The notes: generated by a model not told the origin, from the sequence alone. Shown: positions 53,469-61,697, counted from the first letter of the stretch. The stretch is 64,000 nt of DNA from Bradyrhizobium sp. CCBAU 51765 (GCF_015291725.1 NZ_CP030038.1:3957001-4021000), one strand, 5' to 3'. Program-made: numbers and translations.

Positions 53469-53494
53469 TGCCCTCGCAGGAGTTTGCGAGGGCA
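53469..53494. terminator. Stem-loop after secF
   Basis: TGCCCTCGCA and TGCGAGGGCA form a perfect 10-bp stem with a 6-base loop. No T-run follows, so it might be a weak terminator or a processing signal between secF and the DUF498 gene. Seen directly; function inferred. Confidence 0.5.
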
Positions 53495-53517
53495 GTAAGC
53501 CCATTCGGACGAAGCTC

Positions 53518-53901
53518 ATGGCCGGCGATCCCAATGCTCCGCATTTCCCGCGCTCGGCGCCGATCGACGCCTATGGCAAGGGCGGCTTCGCCTTTGCCGG
53601 CATGTCGCATCGGGGCTCGCTGCTCTGCCTGCCGGACGCGATCTGGGCGTGGGACGTGACGAACCCCACGAAGATCGACCGCTATTCGCTGGATCGGGTC
53701 TTCACGGCGGCCAACAGCATCGACACGCTCCTGGTCGGCACCGGAACCGGGCTGTGGCTGCCGCCGCCGGAGCTGCGTCAGGCGCTCAAGGCCGTGAGGG
53801 TGGTGCTGGACACGATGCAGACCGGACCCGCCGTACGGACCTACAACATCATGATCGGCGAACGGCGGCGGGTTGCCGCTGCGCTGATCGCCGTGCCATG
53901 A
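53518..53901 (+). CDS. Mth938-like (DUF498) protein, NDUFAF3 homologue
   Basis: 127 residues. The Mth938-like fold is recognised from IDAYGKGGFAFAGMSHRGSLLCLP, TLLVGTGTG and the C-terminal VRTYNIMIGERRRVAAALIAVP. Human NDUFAF3, of the same family, is needed to assemble respiratory complex I. The stop overlaps the next gene start by 4 bp (ATGA). Placed directly after secF, as in many alphaproteobacteria. In bacteria the function is not established. Confidence 0.88.
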   Translation: MAGDPNAPHFPRSAPIDAYGKGGFAFAGMSHRGSLLCLPDAIWAWDVTNPTKIDRYSLDRVFTAANSIDTLLVGTGTGLWLPPPELRQALKAVRVVLDTMQTGPAVRTYNIMIGERRRVAAALIAVP

Positions 53902-54761
53902 GCAGCCCTGCGGCGCCGCCCGATTCCGTTGCCTTCTGCGCCGATCTGGTGCGCAGCCACGATTTTCCGCGTTACGCCGCGACTCTGTTCGCGCCGACCG
54001 CCGAGCGCCGCGCGTTGCTGGCCCTGTATGCCTTCAACGTCGAGATCGTCCGCGTCCGCGACCAGGTGAGCCAGCCCTTGCCGGGCGAGATCCGCCTGCA
54101 ATGGTGGACCGACATGCTGTCGGGCCATGTCCATGGCAGCGCCGAGGGCAATCCGGTGGCGGCCGAGCTGCTCCGTGCGATCCGTGATTTCAACCTGCCG
54201 GTCGAGCCGCTGTCGCTGCTTGCCGACGAGCACCAGTTCGATCTCTACAACGACCCGATGCCGACCATGGCCGCGCTGGAAGGCTATCTGGCCGCGACCT
54301 CATCGGCGCTGTTCGGTCTGGCGGCGCAGGTTTTGGGACCTCCGTCGGAGGCGGTCGATCATCTCGCCCGCTATGCCGGGCTGGCACAGGGCATCGTGCA
54401 GGTCATCGCCAACTTGCCGCGCGATGCCGCGCATCGGCAGTTGTTCCTGCCGCAACAGCTGATGGAGAGGCACAATTGCAGCATCGAGGATGTCTTCGCC
54501 GGCAAGGAGACACCCAATCTCCGTGCGGTGCTGGAGCAGCTTGCGGGTGAAGCCCGGCAGCATCTGACGACGGCTTTCTCGCTGCTGGCGCAGGTGGCGC
54601 CGCCCATGCGGCCGGCGTTTCTGCCGCTGAGCCAGGCGCAGGCCGATCTCGAGCGCCTGTCGCGTCCGGGACGCAACCCGTTTACGCTGCAGCCATCGTC
54701 GCGGCTGCGCACGCTCTGGACATTGTTGCGCGCCTCGCGATCGCGTGAATTTACCAAATAG
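53898..54761 (+). CDS. Squalene/phytoene synthase-family protein, NDUFAF6-like
   Basis: 287 residues, ATG overlapping the previous stop by 4 bp. The overall fold of squalene/phytoene synthases is recognisable (LLALYAFNVEIVRVRD; QLFLPQQLMERHN), but the two Asp-rich Mg2+-binding motifs are not: where synthases have RxxDDxxD there is VRVRDQVSQP, and the second motif reads NLPRDAAHRQLFLP. So prenyl-diphosphate condensation is doubtful. Human NDUFAF6, a member of this family and a complex I assembly factor, has similar changes. Coupled to the NDUFAF3-like gene. Confidence 0.85.
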   Translation: MSSPAAPPDSVAFCADLVRSHDFPRYAATLFAPTAERRALLALYAFNVEIVRVRDQVSQPLPGEIRLQWWTDMLSGHVHGSAEGNPVAAELLRAIRDFNLPVEPLSLLADEHQFDLYNDPMPTMAALEGYLAATSSALFGLAAQVLGPPSEAVDHLARYAGLAQGIVQVIANLPRDAAHRQLFLPQQLMERHNCSIEDVFAGKETPNLRAVLEQLAGEARQHLTTAFSLLAQVAPPMRPAFLPLSQAQADLERLSRPGRNPFTLQPSSRLRTLWTLLRASRSREFTK

Positions 54762-54806
54762 CGGCTGGCTTATCGCCTGAGCCCGCCAAATGCTCTATGC
54801 TGTCCT

Positions 54807-56048
54807 ATGGCTGACTTATCCCGAAGCACGTCCGATCTCAGCGGCTTTCCGGTCGCACCAAGCGACATTCTTGCGGCCGCCGAGACCATCCGCGGCGCCG
54901 TCGTCGAGACGCCCTGCAGCCACAGCCGAACACTGAGCAGTATCTGCGGCTGCGACATCTGGCTGAAGTTCGAGAACCTCCAGTTCACCTCCTCGTTCAA
55001 AGAGCGCGGCGCGCTCAACCGACTCACCGCGCTGACGCCGGAAGAGCGCGCGCGGGGCGTGATCGCAATGTCCGCGGGCAACCACGCGCAAGGCGTCGCC
55101 TACCACGCCAAGCGGCTCGGCATTCCCGCCACCATCGTGATGCCGATCGGCACGCCCATGGTGAAGATCGAGAACACCAGACATCACGGCGCCGAGGTGG
55201 TGGTCACGGGCGCGACGCTGGAAGAGGCGGCCGCCTTCGCGCGCAGCCACGGTGAAGCGCGCGGCATGATCTTCGTCCACCCATATGACGATCCGCTTGT
55301 CATCGCGGGACAGGGCACGATCGGGCTGGAAATGCTGAAGGCGGTACCGGATCTCGACACGCTGGTCGTTCCGATCGGCGGCGGCGGGTTGATCAGCGGT
55401 ATCGCCATTGCTGCGAAATCGATCAAGCCGTCGCTGCGGATATTGGGCGTCGAGGCCTGGCTGTATCCCTCGATGTACAACGCGATCCATGACGGCAATC
55501 TGCCGGCGCGCGGCGATACGTTGGCCGAAGGCATCGCAGTGAAATCGCCGGGGAAGATCACGACCGAGATCGTCCGTCGTCTCGTCGACGATATCGCACT
55601 GGTCAACGAAGCCGAGCTCGAGCGTGCGGTCGCAACCCTGATCTCGATCGAGAAGACGGTGGTCGAGGGCGCCGGCGCCGCCTGCCTCGCCGCGCTGATG
55701 TCCGATCCGTCCCGCTTTGCCGGCCAGAAGGTCGGCCTGGTGCTGAGCGGAGGCAATATCGACACGCGGCTGATTGCCTCCGTCCTCACCCGAGAGCTGG
55801 CGCGAGAGGGGCGGCTGACGCAGTTGTCGCTCGATATCCCGGACAGGCCGGGGCAGCTCGCCGCGGTGGCAGCGCTGCTGGCCGAAGCCGGCGCCAACAT
55901 CATCGAAGTCTCGCATCAGCGGACCTTCTCTGACCTGCCGGCCAAGGCGACGCTCCTGCAATTGGTCATCGAGACCCGCGATGCCGCCCATCTCGACGAG
56001 GTGATGGCCAGGCTCAACGCGTCCGGCTTGAGCGCGCGCTGCACCTGA
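54807..56048 (+). CDS. ilvA: Threonine ammonia-lyase (threonine dehydratase)
   Basis: 413 residues: a PLP domain with LQFTSSFKERGALNRL (PLP Lys), the Gly-rich VPIGGGGLISGIA, and a C-terminal ACT domain of about 75 residues (LSLDIPDRPGQLAAVAALLAEAGANIIEV). It makes 2-oxobutanoate from threonine. A single ACT-like domain and this length fit the shorter, possibly catabolic type or the regulated biosynthetic type; the two cannot be told apart here. It ends only 6 bp before the convergent aminotransferase stop. Confidence 0.92.
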   Translation: MADLSRSTSDLSGFPVAPSDILAAAETIRGAVVETPCSHSRTLSSICGCDIWLKFENLQFTSSFKERGALNRLTALTPEERARGVIAMSAGNHAQGVAYHAKRLGIPATIVMPIGTPMVKIENTRHHGAEVVVTGATLEEAAAFARSHGEARGMIFVHPYDDPLVIAGQGTIGLEMLKAVPDLDTLVVPIGGGGLISGIAIAAKSIKPSLRILGVEAWLYPSMYNAIHDGNLPARGDTLAEGIAVKSPGKITTEIVRRLVDDIALVNEAELERAVATLISIEKTVVEGAGAACLAALMSDPSRFAGQKVGLVLSGGNIDTRLIASVLTRELAREGRLTQLSLDIPDRPGQLAAVAALLAEAGANIIEVSHQRTFSDLPAKATLLQLVIETRDAAHLDEVMARLNASGLSARCT

Positions 56049-56054
56049 GCACCG

Positions 56055-57233
56055 CTAACGTGACGCCAAATCCGCGACGTGGTCGATCAGCCGGTCGATC
56101 TCGGCTTGGGTGTTGTAGTAGTGGGGGGAAGCCCGCACGAGCGGCGGCAGCTCGCGGATCTCGGCATCGATGCGGGTACTTGACGGCTCTGAAGCGCCGA
56201 TTGTGATGCCCGCCGTCGCGGCGCTGCTGACAATGGCCTCCGCCTCATATCCATACAATGTGAAGCTGATGATTGCGCCCGGCGCACGTCCGAGGTCGTA
56301 AATGATGACGCCGGGAATGCTGAAGAGCCCGCAGCGCAGGCCGCTGGCAAGCAGGCGGCTGCGTTCTTCGATCGGAGCGAGTCCGATCTCGAGGGCGTAG
56401 TCGACGGCAGCGCCGAGCCCAAGCCGGGCCGCGTAATTATTCTCCCATGTCTCGAAGCGGCGCGCATCGTCGCGGAGCCGATATTCATTGCGAGAGACCC
56501 AGGGCGCTGCAAAATGGTCGATCATCGGCGGCTCGAGCTGCTGCAGCAGTGCACGGCGGACGTAGAGAAAACCGGTGCCGCGCGGGCCGCGCAGGAATTT
56601 GCGGCCCGTAGCCGACAGCATGTCGCAGCCGATGGCTTCGACGTCGACCGCCATCTGCCCGACCGCCTGGCAGGCGTCGAGCAGATAGGGAATGCCATGC
56701 GCCCGCGCGATCCTGCCGATTGCCTCTGCCGGATTGACCAGCCCGCCATTGGTCGGAACCCAGGTGATGGCGATCAGCTTCACGCGTCGGTCGATCATGC
56801 GCTCCAGCGCGTGCACGTCGAGCTCGCCGCTGGCATCGCTCGGCACCACGTCGATGATCGCGCCGGTGCGCTTGGCGACCTGAAGGAAGGCGACATAGTT
56901 GGCGGCGTATTCCGCTTCGGCGGTCAGGATCCGGTCGCCCCGGCGAAACGGAAGCGAATAGAACGCCATCTGCCAGGCAACCGTCGCGTTCTCCACGAGG
57001 GCGATCTCGTCTGGGGCGGCATTCAGCAGGCGCGCGACCGAGCCATAGACCGCGTCGAGCCGCTGGGCTTCGCGGTCAGCGGCGGCATAGCCTCCGATCT
57101 CGCTTTCGAGGTCGATATGCTGCTTCATTGCAGCGACAACGGGGGTCGGCATGAGCGCCGCGCCGGCGTTGTGGAGATAGGTGAGCCGGCTGGTGGCAGG
57201 CGTGTCGGCACGTATCCGGTCGAGGTCGATCAC
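56055..57233 (-). CDS. Class V aminotransferase (cysteine desulfurase / isopenicillin-N epimerase-like)
   Basis: 392 residues from GTG 57233. PLP fold type I class V: HNAGAALMPTPVV at the start, AITWVPTNGGLVNP, DACQAVGQ, and the PLP-Lys region SATGRKFLRGPRGTGFLYV. The sequence is nearest to aminotransferases annotated as isopenicillin-N epimerase or cysteine desulfurase-like; it lacks an obvious catalytic Cys loop for desulfurase activity. Substrate unknown. Convergent with ilvA (gap 6 bp). Confidence 0.87.
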   Translation of the reverse strand: MIDLDRIRADTPATSRLTYLHNAGAALMPTPVVAAMKQHIDLESEIGGYAAADREAQRLDAVYGSVARLLNAAPDEIALVENATVAWQMAFYSLPFRRGDRILTAEAEYAANYVAFLQVAKRTGAIIDVVPSDASGELDVHALERMIDRRVKLIAITWVPTNGGLVNPAEAIGRIARAHGIPYLLDACQAVGQMAVDVEAIGCDMLSATGRKFLRGPRGTGFLYVRRALLQQLEPPMIDHFAAPWVSRNEYRLRDDARRFETWENNYAARLGLGAAVDYALEIGLAPIEERSRLLASGLRCGLFSIPGVIIYDLGRAPGAIISFTLYGYEAEAIVSSAATAGITIGASEPSSTRIDAEIRELPPLVRASPHYYNTQAEIDRLIDHVADLASR

Positions 57234-57311
57234 TTACGCCTCCGCTTCTCGCGATCTTGATGCATGAATTAGACGCGTCGAGGACTGCGAGCAAGACGGC
57301 GCAGTCTTGGC

Positions 57312-57875
57312 TCAGATGCAGAGGCTGAGCAGCTTGATGGTGCAGGTGCTGGATCTGGGCTTGGTTGCGGGCGCCGCCTCGCGCTTCACGGCAACCAGCG
57401 GCTCCTTGTCCTTCTTGCCCTTACCCTTGCCCTTCGGCTCGTAATCGCCGGCGATCACCATGGCCCAATAGGTGCGCTTGCCGCTGGCATTCTTGGCGCT
57501 GGCGATGCCGACGCGGGAGGCGTTGTGCAGCAGGAGGTTCTTGCGGTGCCCGGACGAGTCGATCCACTGTCCCAGCGTCTTCTCGAAATTGTCGTAACCG
57601 TAGGCGATGTTCTCGGCGGCGCGGCCCGCGCCCGCCGGCGCGACGCGGCGGTTGAAGGGCCCGAGCGCATCATGACTGAGGTCGTCCTTCGCCGCCATCG
57701 CGCGGGCCTGATCCATGGCGATGCGGTCGAGGGTGGCATCGCGAACGACGCGGACCTCGCCATGCTTGAGACGGAAGCTCGAGATCAGCTCGGCCGGCGA
57801 GTCAGCCATCGCGGGCGCGCCTGCCAGCAGCAGAAGGCCGGCGATCATCCCGCCAATCACACGATGCATCATCAT
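57312..57875 (-). CDS. Secreted CAP-domain (SCP/PR-1-like) protein
   Basis: 187 residues from the first of three consecutive ATG codons at 57875; the frame continues upstream to 57935, and GGGGG right before the ATG triplet supports one of these starts. Signal peptide MHRVIGGMIAGLLLLAGAPAMA, then a CAP domain with the conserved His (DLSHDAL), Glu (AENIAYG) and second His (SSGHRKNLL). The C-terminal tail is Lys/Gly-rich and ends with two Cys (TCTIKLLSLCI). CAP proteins of bacteria are of unknown role, sometimes linked to lipid or peptide binding. Confidence 0.85.
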   Translation of the reverse strand: MMMHRVIGGMIAGLLLLAGAPAMADSPAELISSFRLKHGEVRVVRDATLDRIAMDQARAMAAKDDLSHDALGPFNRRVAPAGAGRAAENIAYGYDNFEKTLGQWIDSSGHRKNLLLHNASRVGIASAKNASGKRTYWAMVIAGDYEPKGKGKGKKDKEPLVAVKREAAPATKPRSSTCTIKLLSLCI

Positions 57876-57963
57876 CCCCCGAATGCCCATGATCTTTGCC
57901 AGCCCTGCGCTATCCAAGCGTTTCTCCATCGCCAATGTGGACGCTTCAAGGCATGCCGCAATG

Positions 57964-59058
57964 CTAACCCGCCGGCAGCTTCGCCTCGAAATTGAAGCGG
58001 TCGCGCAGGTTCTTGCGCTGTTCCAGGATGTCTTTCAGGAAGGCGCGGTCCTGCTCGTTCTTCATCATCGGCTCGATCAGGTCGAGCTGGTTCATGGCGA
58101 CCAGTTGCAGGACCTCGGTGCGCGGCGCGCCGCTCGCGTTGCGCGGCAAGGCGTGCACGATCTGGATGTGCTCGGGCGGCTTCGGTCCCTTGGCGGCGGC
58201 AAGCTCGCTGCGGAGCTGGCCTTCGAGCGCGGCCTGATCGGCTTCGACGAAGGCATAGAGCCCGACGCCGGAGCGGCGGTCGGCAAAGGCGACGATGGCG
58301 GTGTCGCGCACGGCCGGATTCCGGCGGATCAGTTCGGCGAGGACCGGCGCGTCGTTGACGAGCCGGCGGCCGCCGCCCTCGCGGTCGGTGAAGTTGAACA
58401 GGCCGCGGGTGATGGCGCGATAGACCTTCTTGCCGGTGGCGAGCCACAGGCGTGCGGCGAACGACTTCTTCGCCAGGATCTTCCGCTCCCGCGGCGTCAG
58501 CGCCTCCGGCGCGTAGGAGCGCTTGTGCTTCAGCAGATGCCGCAGGTCTTCATAGGCCAGGATGCGATAGAGCCGGCCGCGACGGTTGAAGCACGCGGCG
58601 AGCTGAAAATCGGTCACGTAGGCGCGGCCGTCGCGGCCGACCAGCCAGTTCTGCTCCTTGGCGAGATCGTTGTGGCAGATGCCGGCGCGGCGCAGCCGGC
58701 GCAGCGCGGCCTTGGCCGAGCGGAAATAGGCGAGATCGCCATGCGGTTTTGCCAGATGCAGCGCGACGCCGTCGACGAAGCCGCGCACCAGCGCGCGGCG
58801 TCCGGCCCACAGCAGCTCGGGACCGACATCGAGGCCTTTGGCGCGCACCAGCGCATGCTTCTCGCGGGCGAACAGATGGCGTGCCAGCGGAAACGACCAC
58901 CATGGCACCTCGTCGAGCCGGCGCAGCACCGCGTCGGTCTCGCCGCTCTCGGCGCGGAAGCGGCCGCGCTCGACGGTCGAGAACACGTCGCGCTTGAGCA
59001 GCACGCCTTCGGTCCAGCGCGCCGACAGCTCTGCAGCGTCGTCTTTGGGCAGGCTCAT
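57964..59058 (-). CDS. Kinase-like protein fused to an acyl-CoA-ligase C-terminal-like domain
   Basis: 364 residues from ATG 59058, 7 bp after the trmFO stop (an upstream TTG at 59082 overlaps trmFO). Residues 1-225 look like a protein or LPS-type kinase: HNDLAKEQN (His129, Asp131, Asn137) matches HxDxxxxN and VTDFQLA (Asp150) the DFG site; a Lys at the beta-3 position is not clear (VLRRLDE). Residues 233-325 resemble the C-terminal domain of AMP-forming acyl-CoA ligases (TAIVAFADRRSGVGLYAFVE; LPRNASGAPR), but the ligase Lys of SGK is Ala311. A Lys/Arg-rich end follows. I know no characterised protein with this pairing. Confidence 0.8.
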   Translation of the reverse strand: MSLPKDDAAELSARWTEGVLLKRDVFSTVERGRFRAESGETDAVLRRLDEVPWWSFPLARHLFAREKHALVRAKGLDVGPELLWAGRRALVRGFVDGVALHLAKPHGDLAYFRSAKAALRRLRRAGICHNDLAKEQNWLVGRDGRAYVTDFQLAACFNRRGRLYRILAYEDLRHLLKHKRSYAPEALTPRERKILAKKSFAARLWLATGKKVYRAITRGLFNFTDREGGGRRLVNDAPVLAELIRRNPAVRDTAIVAFADRRSGVGLYAFVEADQAALEGQLRSELAAAKGPKPPEHIQIVHALPRNASGAPRTEVLQLVAMNQLDLIEPMMKNEQDRAFLKDILEQRKNLRDRFNFEAKLPAG

Positions 59059-59065
59059 CGAAGAC

Positions 59066-60493
59066 TCATGCGGCAGCGGCAATGCGAAGGTGATCGGCGA
59101 TCCAGCGATCGAGATCGGCGAGCGCCCGTGTGCTCAGCGCCTGCTTCTTGGCCACCGTCTTCTCGTTGCCGCGCAATCGCGTGCCATCGGGCTTCTTCGT
59201 CGGTATCGTCGTGAGCGGCGGGAACAGGCCGAAATTGACGTTCATCGGCTGGAACGATCGCGTGCCCGGCTCGATGGTCTCGATATGACCGCCGGTGATG
59301 TGGCCGAGCAGCGATCCGAGCGCGGTCGTGCCAGGCGGACTGACAAGCGTCTCGCCGCGGGCCTGCGCTGCCGCATAGAGACCGGCGATCAAGCCGACGC
59401 TGGCGGATTCCACATAGCCCTCGCAGCCCGTCATCTGGCCGGCAAAGCGCAGCCGCGGCTGTGCGCGCAGTCGCAACTGAGTGTCGAGCAGCTTCGGCGA
59501 ATTCAGGAAGGTGTTGCGATGCAGGCCGCCGAGGCGGGCGAACTCGGCCTTCTCCAGACCGGGAATGGTGCGGAAGATGCGCTGCTGCTCGCCGTACTTC
59601 AATTTCGTCTGGAAGCCGACGATGTTGTAGAGCGTGCCGAGCTTGTTGTCCTGACGGAGCTGCACGATCGCATAAGCCTTCGTGGCGGGATCGTGCGGAT
59701 TGGTGAGGCCGACGGGCTTCATGGGACCATGGCGCAGCGTCTCGGGGCCGCGCTGCGCCATCACTTCGATCGGCAGGCAGCCGTCGAAATAGGGCGTATT
59801 GGTCTCCCATTCCTTGAATTCGGTCTTCTCGCCGGTCATCAGCGCGGCGACGAAGCTGTCATACTGCTCCTTTGTCATCGGGCAGTTGATGTAGTCGGCG
59901 CCATTGCCGCCGGGGCCGACCTTGTCGTAGCGCGACTGGAACCAGGCCACCGACATGTCGATGGACTCGCGGTGCACGATCGGCGCGATGGCGTCGAAGA
60001 AGGCGAGCGCGTTCTCGTCGGTCAGCTCGCGGATGGCGTCGACCAGCGGCGCGGAGGTGAGGGGGCCGGTGGCAACGATGACGTTGCTCCAGTCGGCCGG
60101 CGGCAGGCCTGCGACCTCGCCACGGGTGACCTCGATCAGGGGATGGTCTTTCAGCGCCTTGGTGACGGCCGCCGAGAAGCCGTCGCGGTCGACCGCGAGT
60201 GCGCCGCCGGCGGGCACCTGGTTGGCATCGGCCGCGCGCATGATCAGCGAGTCGAGCCGGCGCATCTCCGCGTGCAGGAGGCCGACGGCGTTGTTGGCGG
60301 CGTCGTCCGAGCGGAACGAGTTCGAGCAGACGAGCTCGGCGAGCCCGTCGGTGCGGTGCGCCTCGGTCATGCGGGTCGGCCGCATCTCGTGCAGCACCAC
60401 CGGCACACCGGATTTCGCCACCTGCCAGGCAGCTTCGGAACCGGCGAGGCCGGCGCCGATCACGTGGACGATGTTGGATTGGGGTCCTGTCAT
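59066..60493 (-). CDS. trmFO: tRNA (uracil-5-)-methyltransferase TrmFO
   Basis: 475 residues from ATG 60493; the frame is open to 60577 but the ATG there is less likely. FAD motif VIGAGLAGSEAAWQVA at the N-terminus, RPTRMTEAH and the conserved NSFRSDD, ADANQVPAGGALAVDR and a C-terminal GLFPPL end. It uses methylenetetrahydrofolate and FADH2 to methylate U54 in tRNA. It precedes the kinase-like gene by 7 bp, so both are probably cotranscribed. Confidence 0.95.
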   Translation of the reverse strand: MTGPQSNIVHVIGAGLAGSEAAWQVAKSGVPVVLHEMRPTRMTEAHRTDGLAELVCSNSFRSDDAANNAVGLLHAEMRRLDSLIMRAADANQVPAGGALAVDRDGFSAAVTKALKDHPLIEVTRGEVAGLPPADWSNVIVATGPLTSAPLVDAIRELTDENALAFFDAIAPIVHRESIDMSVAWFQSRYDKVGPGGNGADYINCPMTKEQYDSFVAALMTGEKTEFKEWETNTPYFDGCLPIEVMAQRGPETLRHGPMKPVGLTNPHDPATKAYAIVQLRQDNKLGTLYNIVGFQTKLKYGEQQRIFRTIPGLEKAEFARLGGLHRNTFLNSPKLLDTQLRLRAQPRLRFAGQMTGCEGYVESASVGLIAGLYAAAQARGETLVSPPGTTALGSLLGHITGGHIETIEPGTRSFQPMNVNFGLFPPLTTIPTKKPDGTRLRGNEKTVAKKQALSTRALADLDRWIADHLRIAAAA

Positions 60494-60568
60494 GGGGCGG
60501 ACAGGTAGCGCTTTTCGGCGGAGAGTGGAATCGCCGAGATCGAGTTTTCCTGCCACCAGAGACGACAA

Positions 60569-60587
60569 CGCCCGCACGAGGCGGGCG
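60569..60587 (-). terminator. Terminator of the DUF1127 gene
   Basis: Stem CGCCCGC/GCGGGCG with loop of five bases; on the minus strand it is followed by TTGTCGTCT. It lies between the DUF1127 stop (60619) and the trmFO start (60493), so the small gene probably has its own transcript. Confidence 0.6.
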
Positions 60588-60618
60588 CTATCGGGTCGTC
60601 CGGTTGGGGCTGAGATTA

Positions 60619-60771
60619 TCAGCCCTGATACTGACCGGCGGCAACGCGCGGGATGTCCGAGCGATCGAGGCCGATATCGGCCAGTTCGCGATCGCTGAGC
60701 TGGGACAGCTCGGCAACATTGCGCTGATAGTCCCGGAAGGCCTGGATCATGCGGATGAGCGAGAGCAGCAT
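60619..60771 (-). CDS. DUF1127 small protein
   Basis: 50 residues, too short for many gene finders. The sequence MLLSLIRMIQAFRDYQRN.. followed by ELSQLSDRELADIGLDRSDIPRV is the classic DUF1127 (YjiS-like) pattern. In rhizobia and Agrobacterium such proteins bind RNA and affect phosphate and carbon metabolism. Arg-rich and soluble. It has its own terminator (60569-60587). The promoter lies within the following 600-bp space. Confidence 0.9.
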   Translation of the reverse strand: MLLSLIRMIQAFRDYQRNVAELSQLSDRELADIGLDRSDIPRVAAGQYQG

Positions 60772-61114
60772 TGGTAGTCTCCTGTAGTTCGATTCAGCTC
60801 TTGCCCGAGCCTCATCGTTGAAGTGAATATAGATGGGAGTAGTGCAGTGCGAAAGTTCCTATGTTGCGATGCAGCTAAGCGCAGGGTGCATAGCGTCTGT
60901 AACGAACGATTAACCCGAGGGCGCTCCCGCCCAAGCAACGGGCACCGTCCCGTGCAACAGGCAACAAATGCCCGTGAATTCACGGACTTATGGCGCCAGC
61001 GTGAGCTGATGAGCCAGGGAAATATGTTGCTTTTTCTACACCCGCCAAGGACCAGAACTAGCTACTGAACCCAAGTCACACATGCGCGATTCGCATGTGT
61101 CAGGAACAAAAGAT

Positions 61115-61130
61115 ATGAATATATATTCAT
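61115..61130. promoter_or_regulatory. 16-bp perfect palindrome ATGAATATATATTCAT
   Basis: A perfect AT-rich palindrome, part of a larger dyad GATATGAAT-N8-ATTCATATC (61112-61137). It is 267-282 bp before the small secreted protein gene. Could be an operator for a dimeric regulator; no known consensus recognised. Confidence 0.35.
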
Positions 61131-61195
61131 TCATATCCGCTGTTGAATCCGCCTGGATGTCTGTCGCTTTCGACCGGTAAACGCCCCTGCGCGCG

Positions 61196-61218
61196 GACTG
61201 CACGCTTTGCGTGCAGTC
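61196..61218 (+). terminator. Hairpin with 10-bp stem, possible terminator
   Basis: GACTGCACGC and GCGTGCAGTC pair perfectly around a TTT loop, followed by TTCATT. There is no annotated gene before it on the plus strand, so if it works as a terminator there should be a short transcript starting about 61130-61190. This is inference. Confidence 0.45.
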
Positions 61219-61396
61219 TTCATTACACGGCCGTCATGAAGAGCAGAATTTCTGCATGCCTCTCTGCGCCATGCGCAGCATCACGCAATTCTCGCGGAGA
61301 ATTTATTGCGACAAGTTGACGCGCCTAGATGAAAGTCATGCCGCAGAATCCGGCAATGTCGCTGGTCTGTGCAAGGACAAGAAGGAAGGTAACGTC

Positions 61397-61660
61397 ATGT
61401 CGAAGTTACTCGGGGTTATCGCAATTGCTACCGTCGCGTTCGCCGTTGCGCCGGCTGAGGCCGCCAAGCACGCCGCAGGCGGTTGCAGCGGGACGAATCT
61501 GGAGAAGACGGAGACCGCGATCGAGAACATGGCCGACGGCGACAGCAAGTTCGTCGCGCAGAAGGAAATCGCAGCGGCGCAGGACGCGCTGCTCAACGGC
61601 AAGATGGGTGTGTGCGGTGCGCATCTGAACAAGGCGATGCAGGCCAGCATGGCCAAATAG
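61397..61660 (+). CDS. Small secreted hypothetical protein
   Basis: 87 residues from ATG 61397 with GAAGGAAGG as ribosome site. Signal peptide MSKLLGVIAIATVAFAVAPAEA, then a mature helical protein of about 65 residues with two Cys (GGCSGTN and MGVCGAH) that could form a disulfide. Helix ENMADGDSKFVAQKEIAAAQDALL. I recall similar small periplasmic proteins in Bradyrhizobium and Rhodopseudomonas, function unknown. Followed by a bidirectional terminator. Confidence 0.8.
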   Translation: MSKLLGVIAIATVAFAVAPAEAAKHAAGGCSGTNLEKTETAIENMADGDSKFVAQKEIAAAQDALLNGKMGVCGAHLNKAMQASMAK

Positions 61661-61697
61661 AACCAAACAAAAGCTGAGAAGTCAGCGCATCAAAGAG

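Larger units (their letters stand above)
60772..61396. other. Intergenic region with several dyads between DUF1127 and a small secreted protein
   Basis: About 625 bases without a gene. Dyads: ACACATGCG/CGCATGTGT (61078-61100), the 16-bp perfect palindrome ATGAATATATATTCAT (61115-61130) with outer arms GATATGAAT/ATTCATATC (61112-61137), and a 10-bp hairpin at 61196-61218. Lower GC than the rest of the window around 61090-61140. A small RNA or regulatory region is possible. Reading frames here are short and Arg-rich. Confidence 0.5.
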
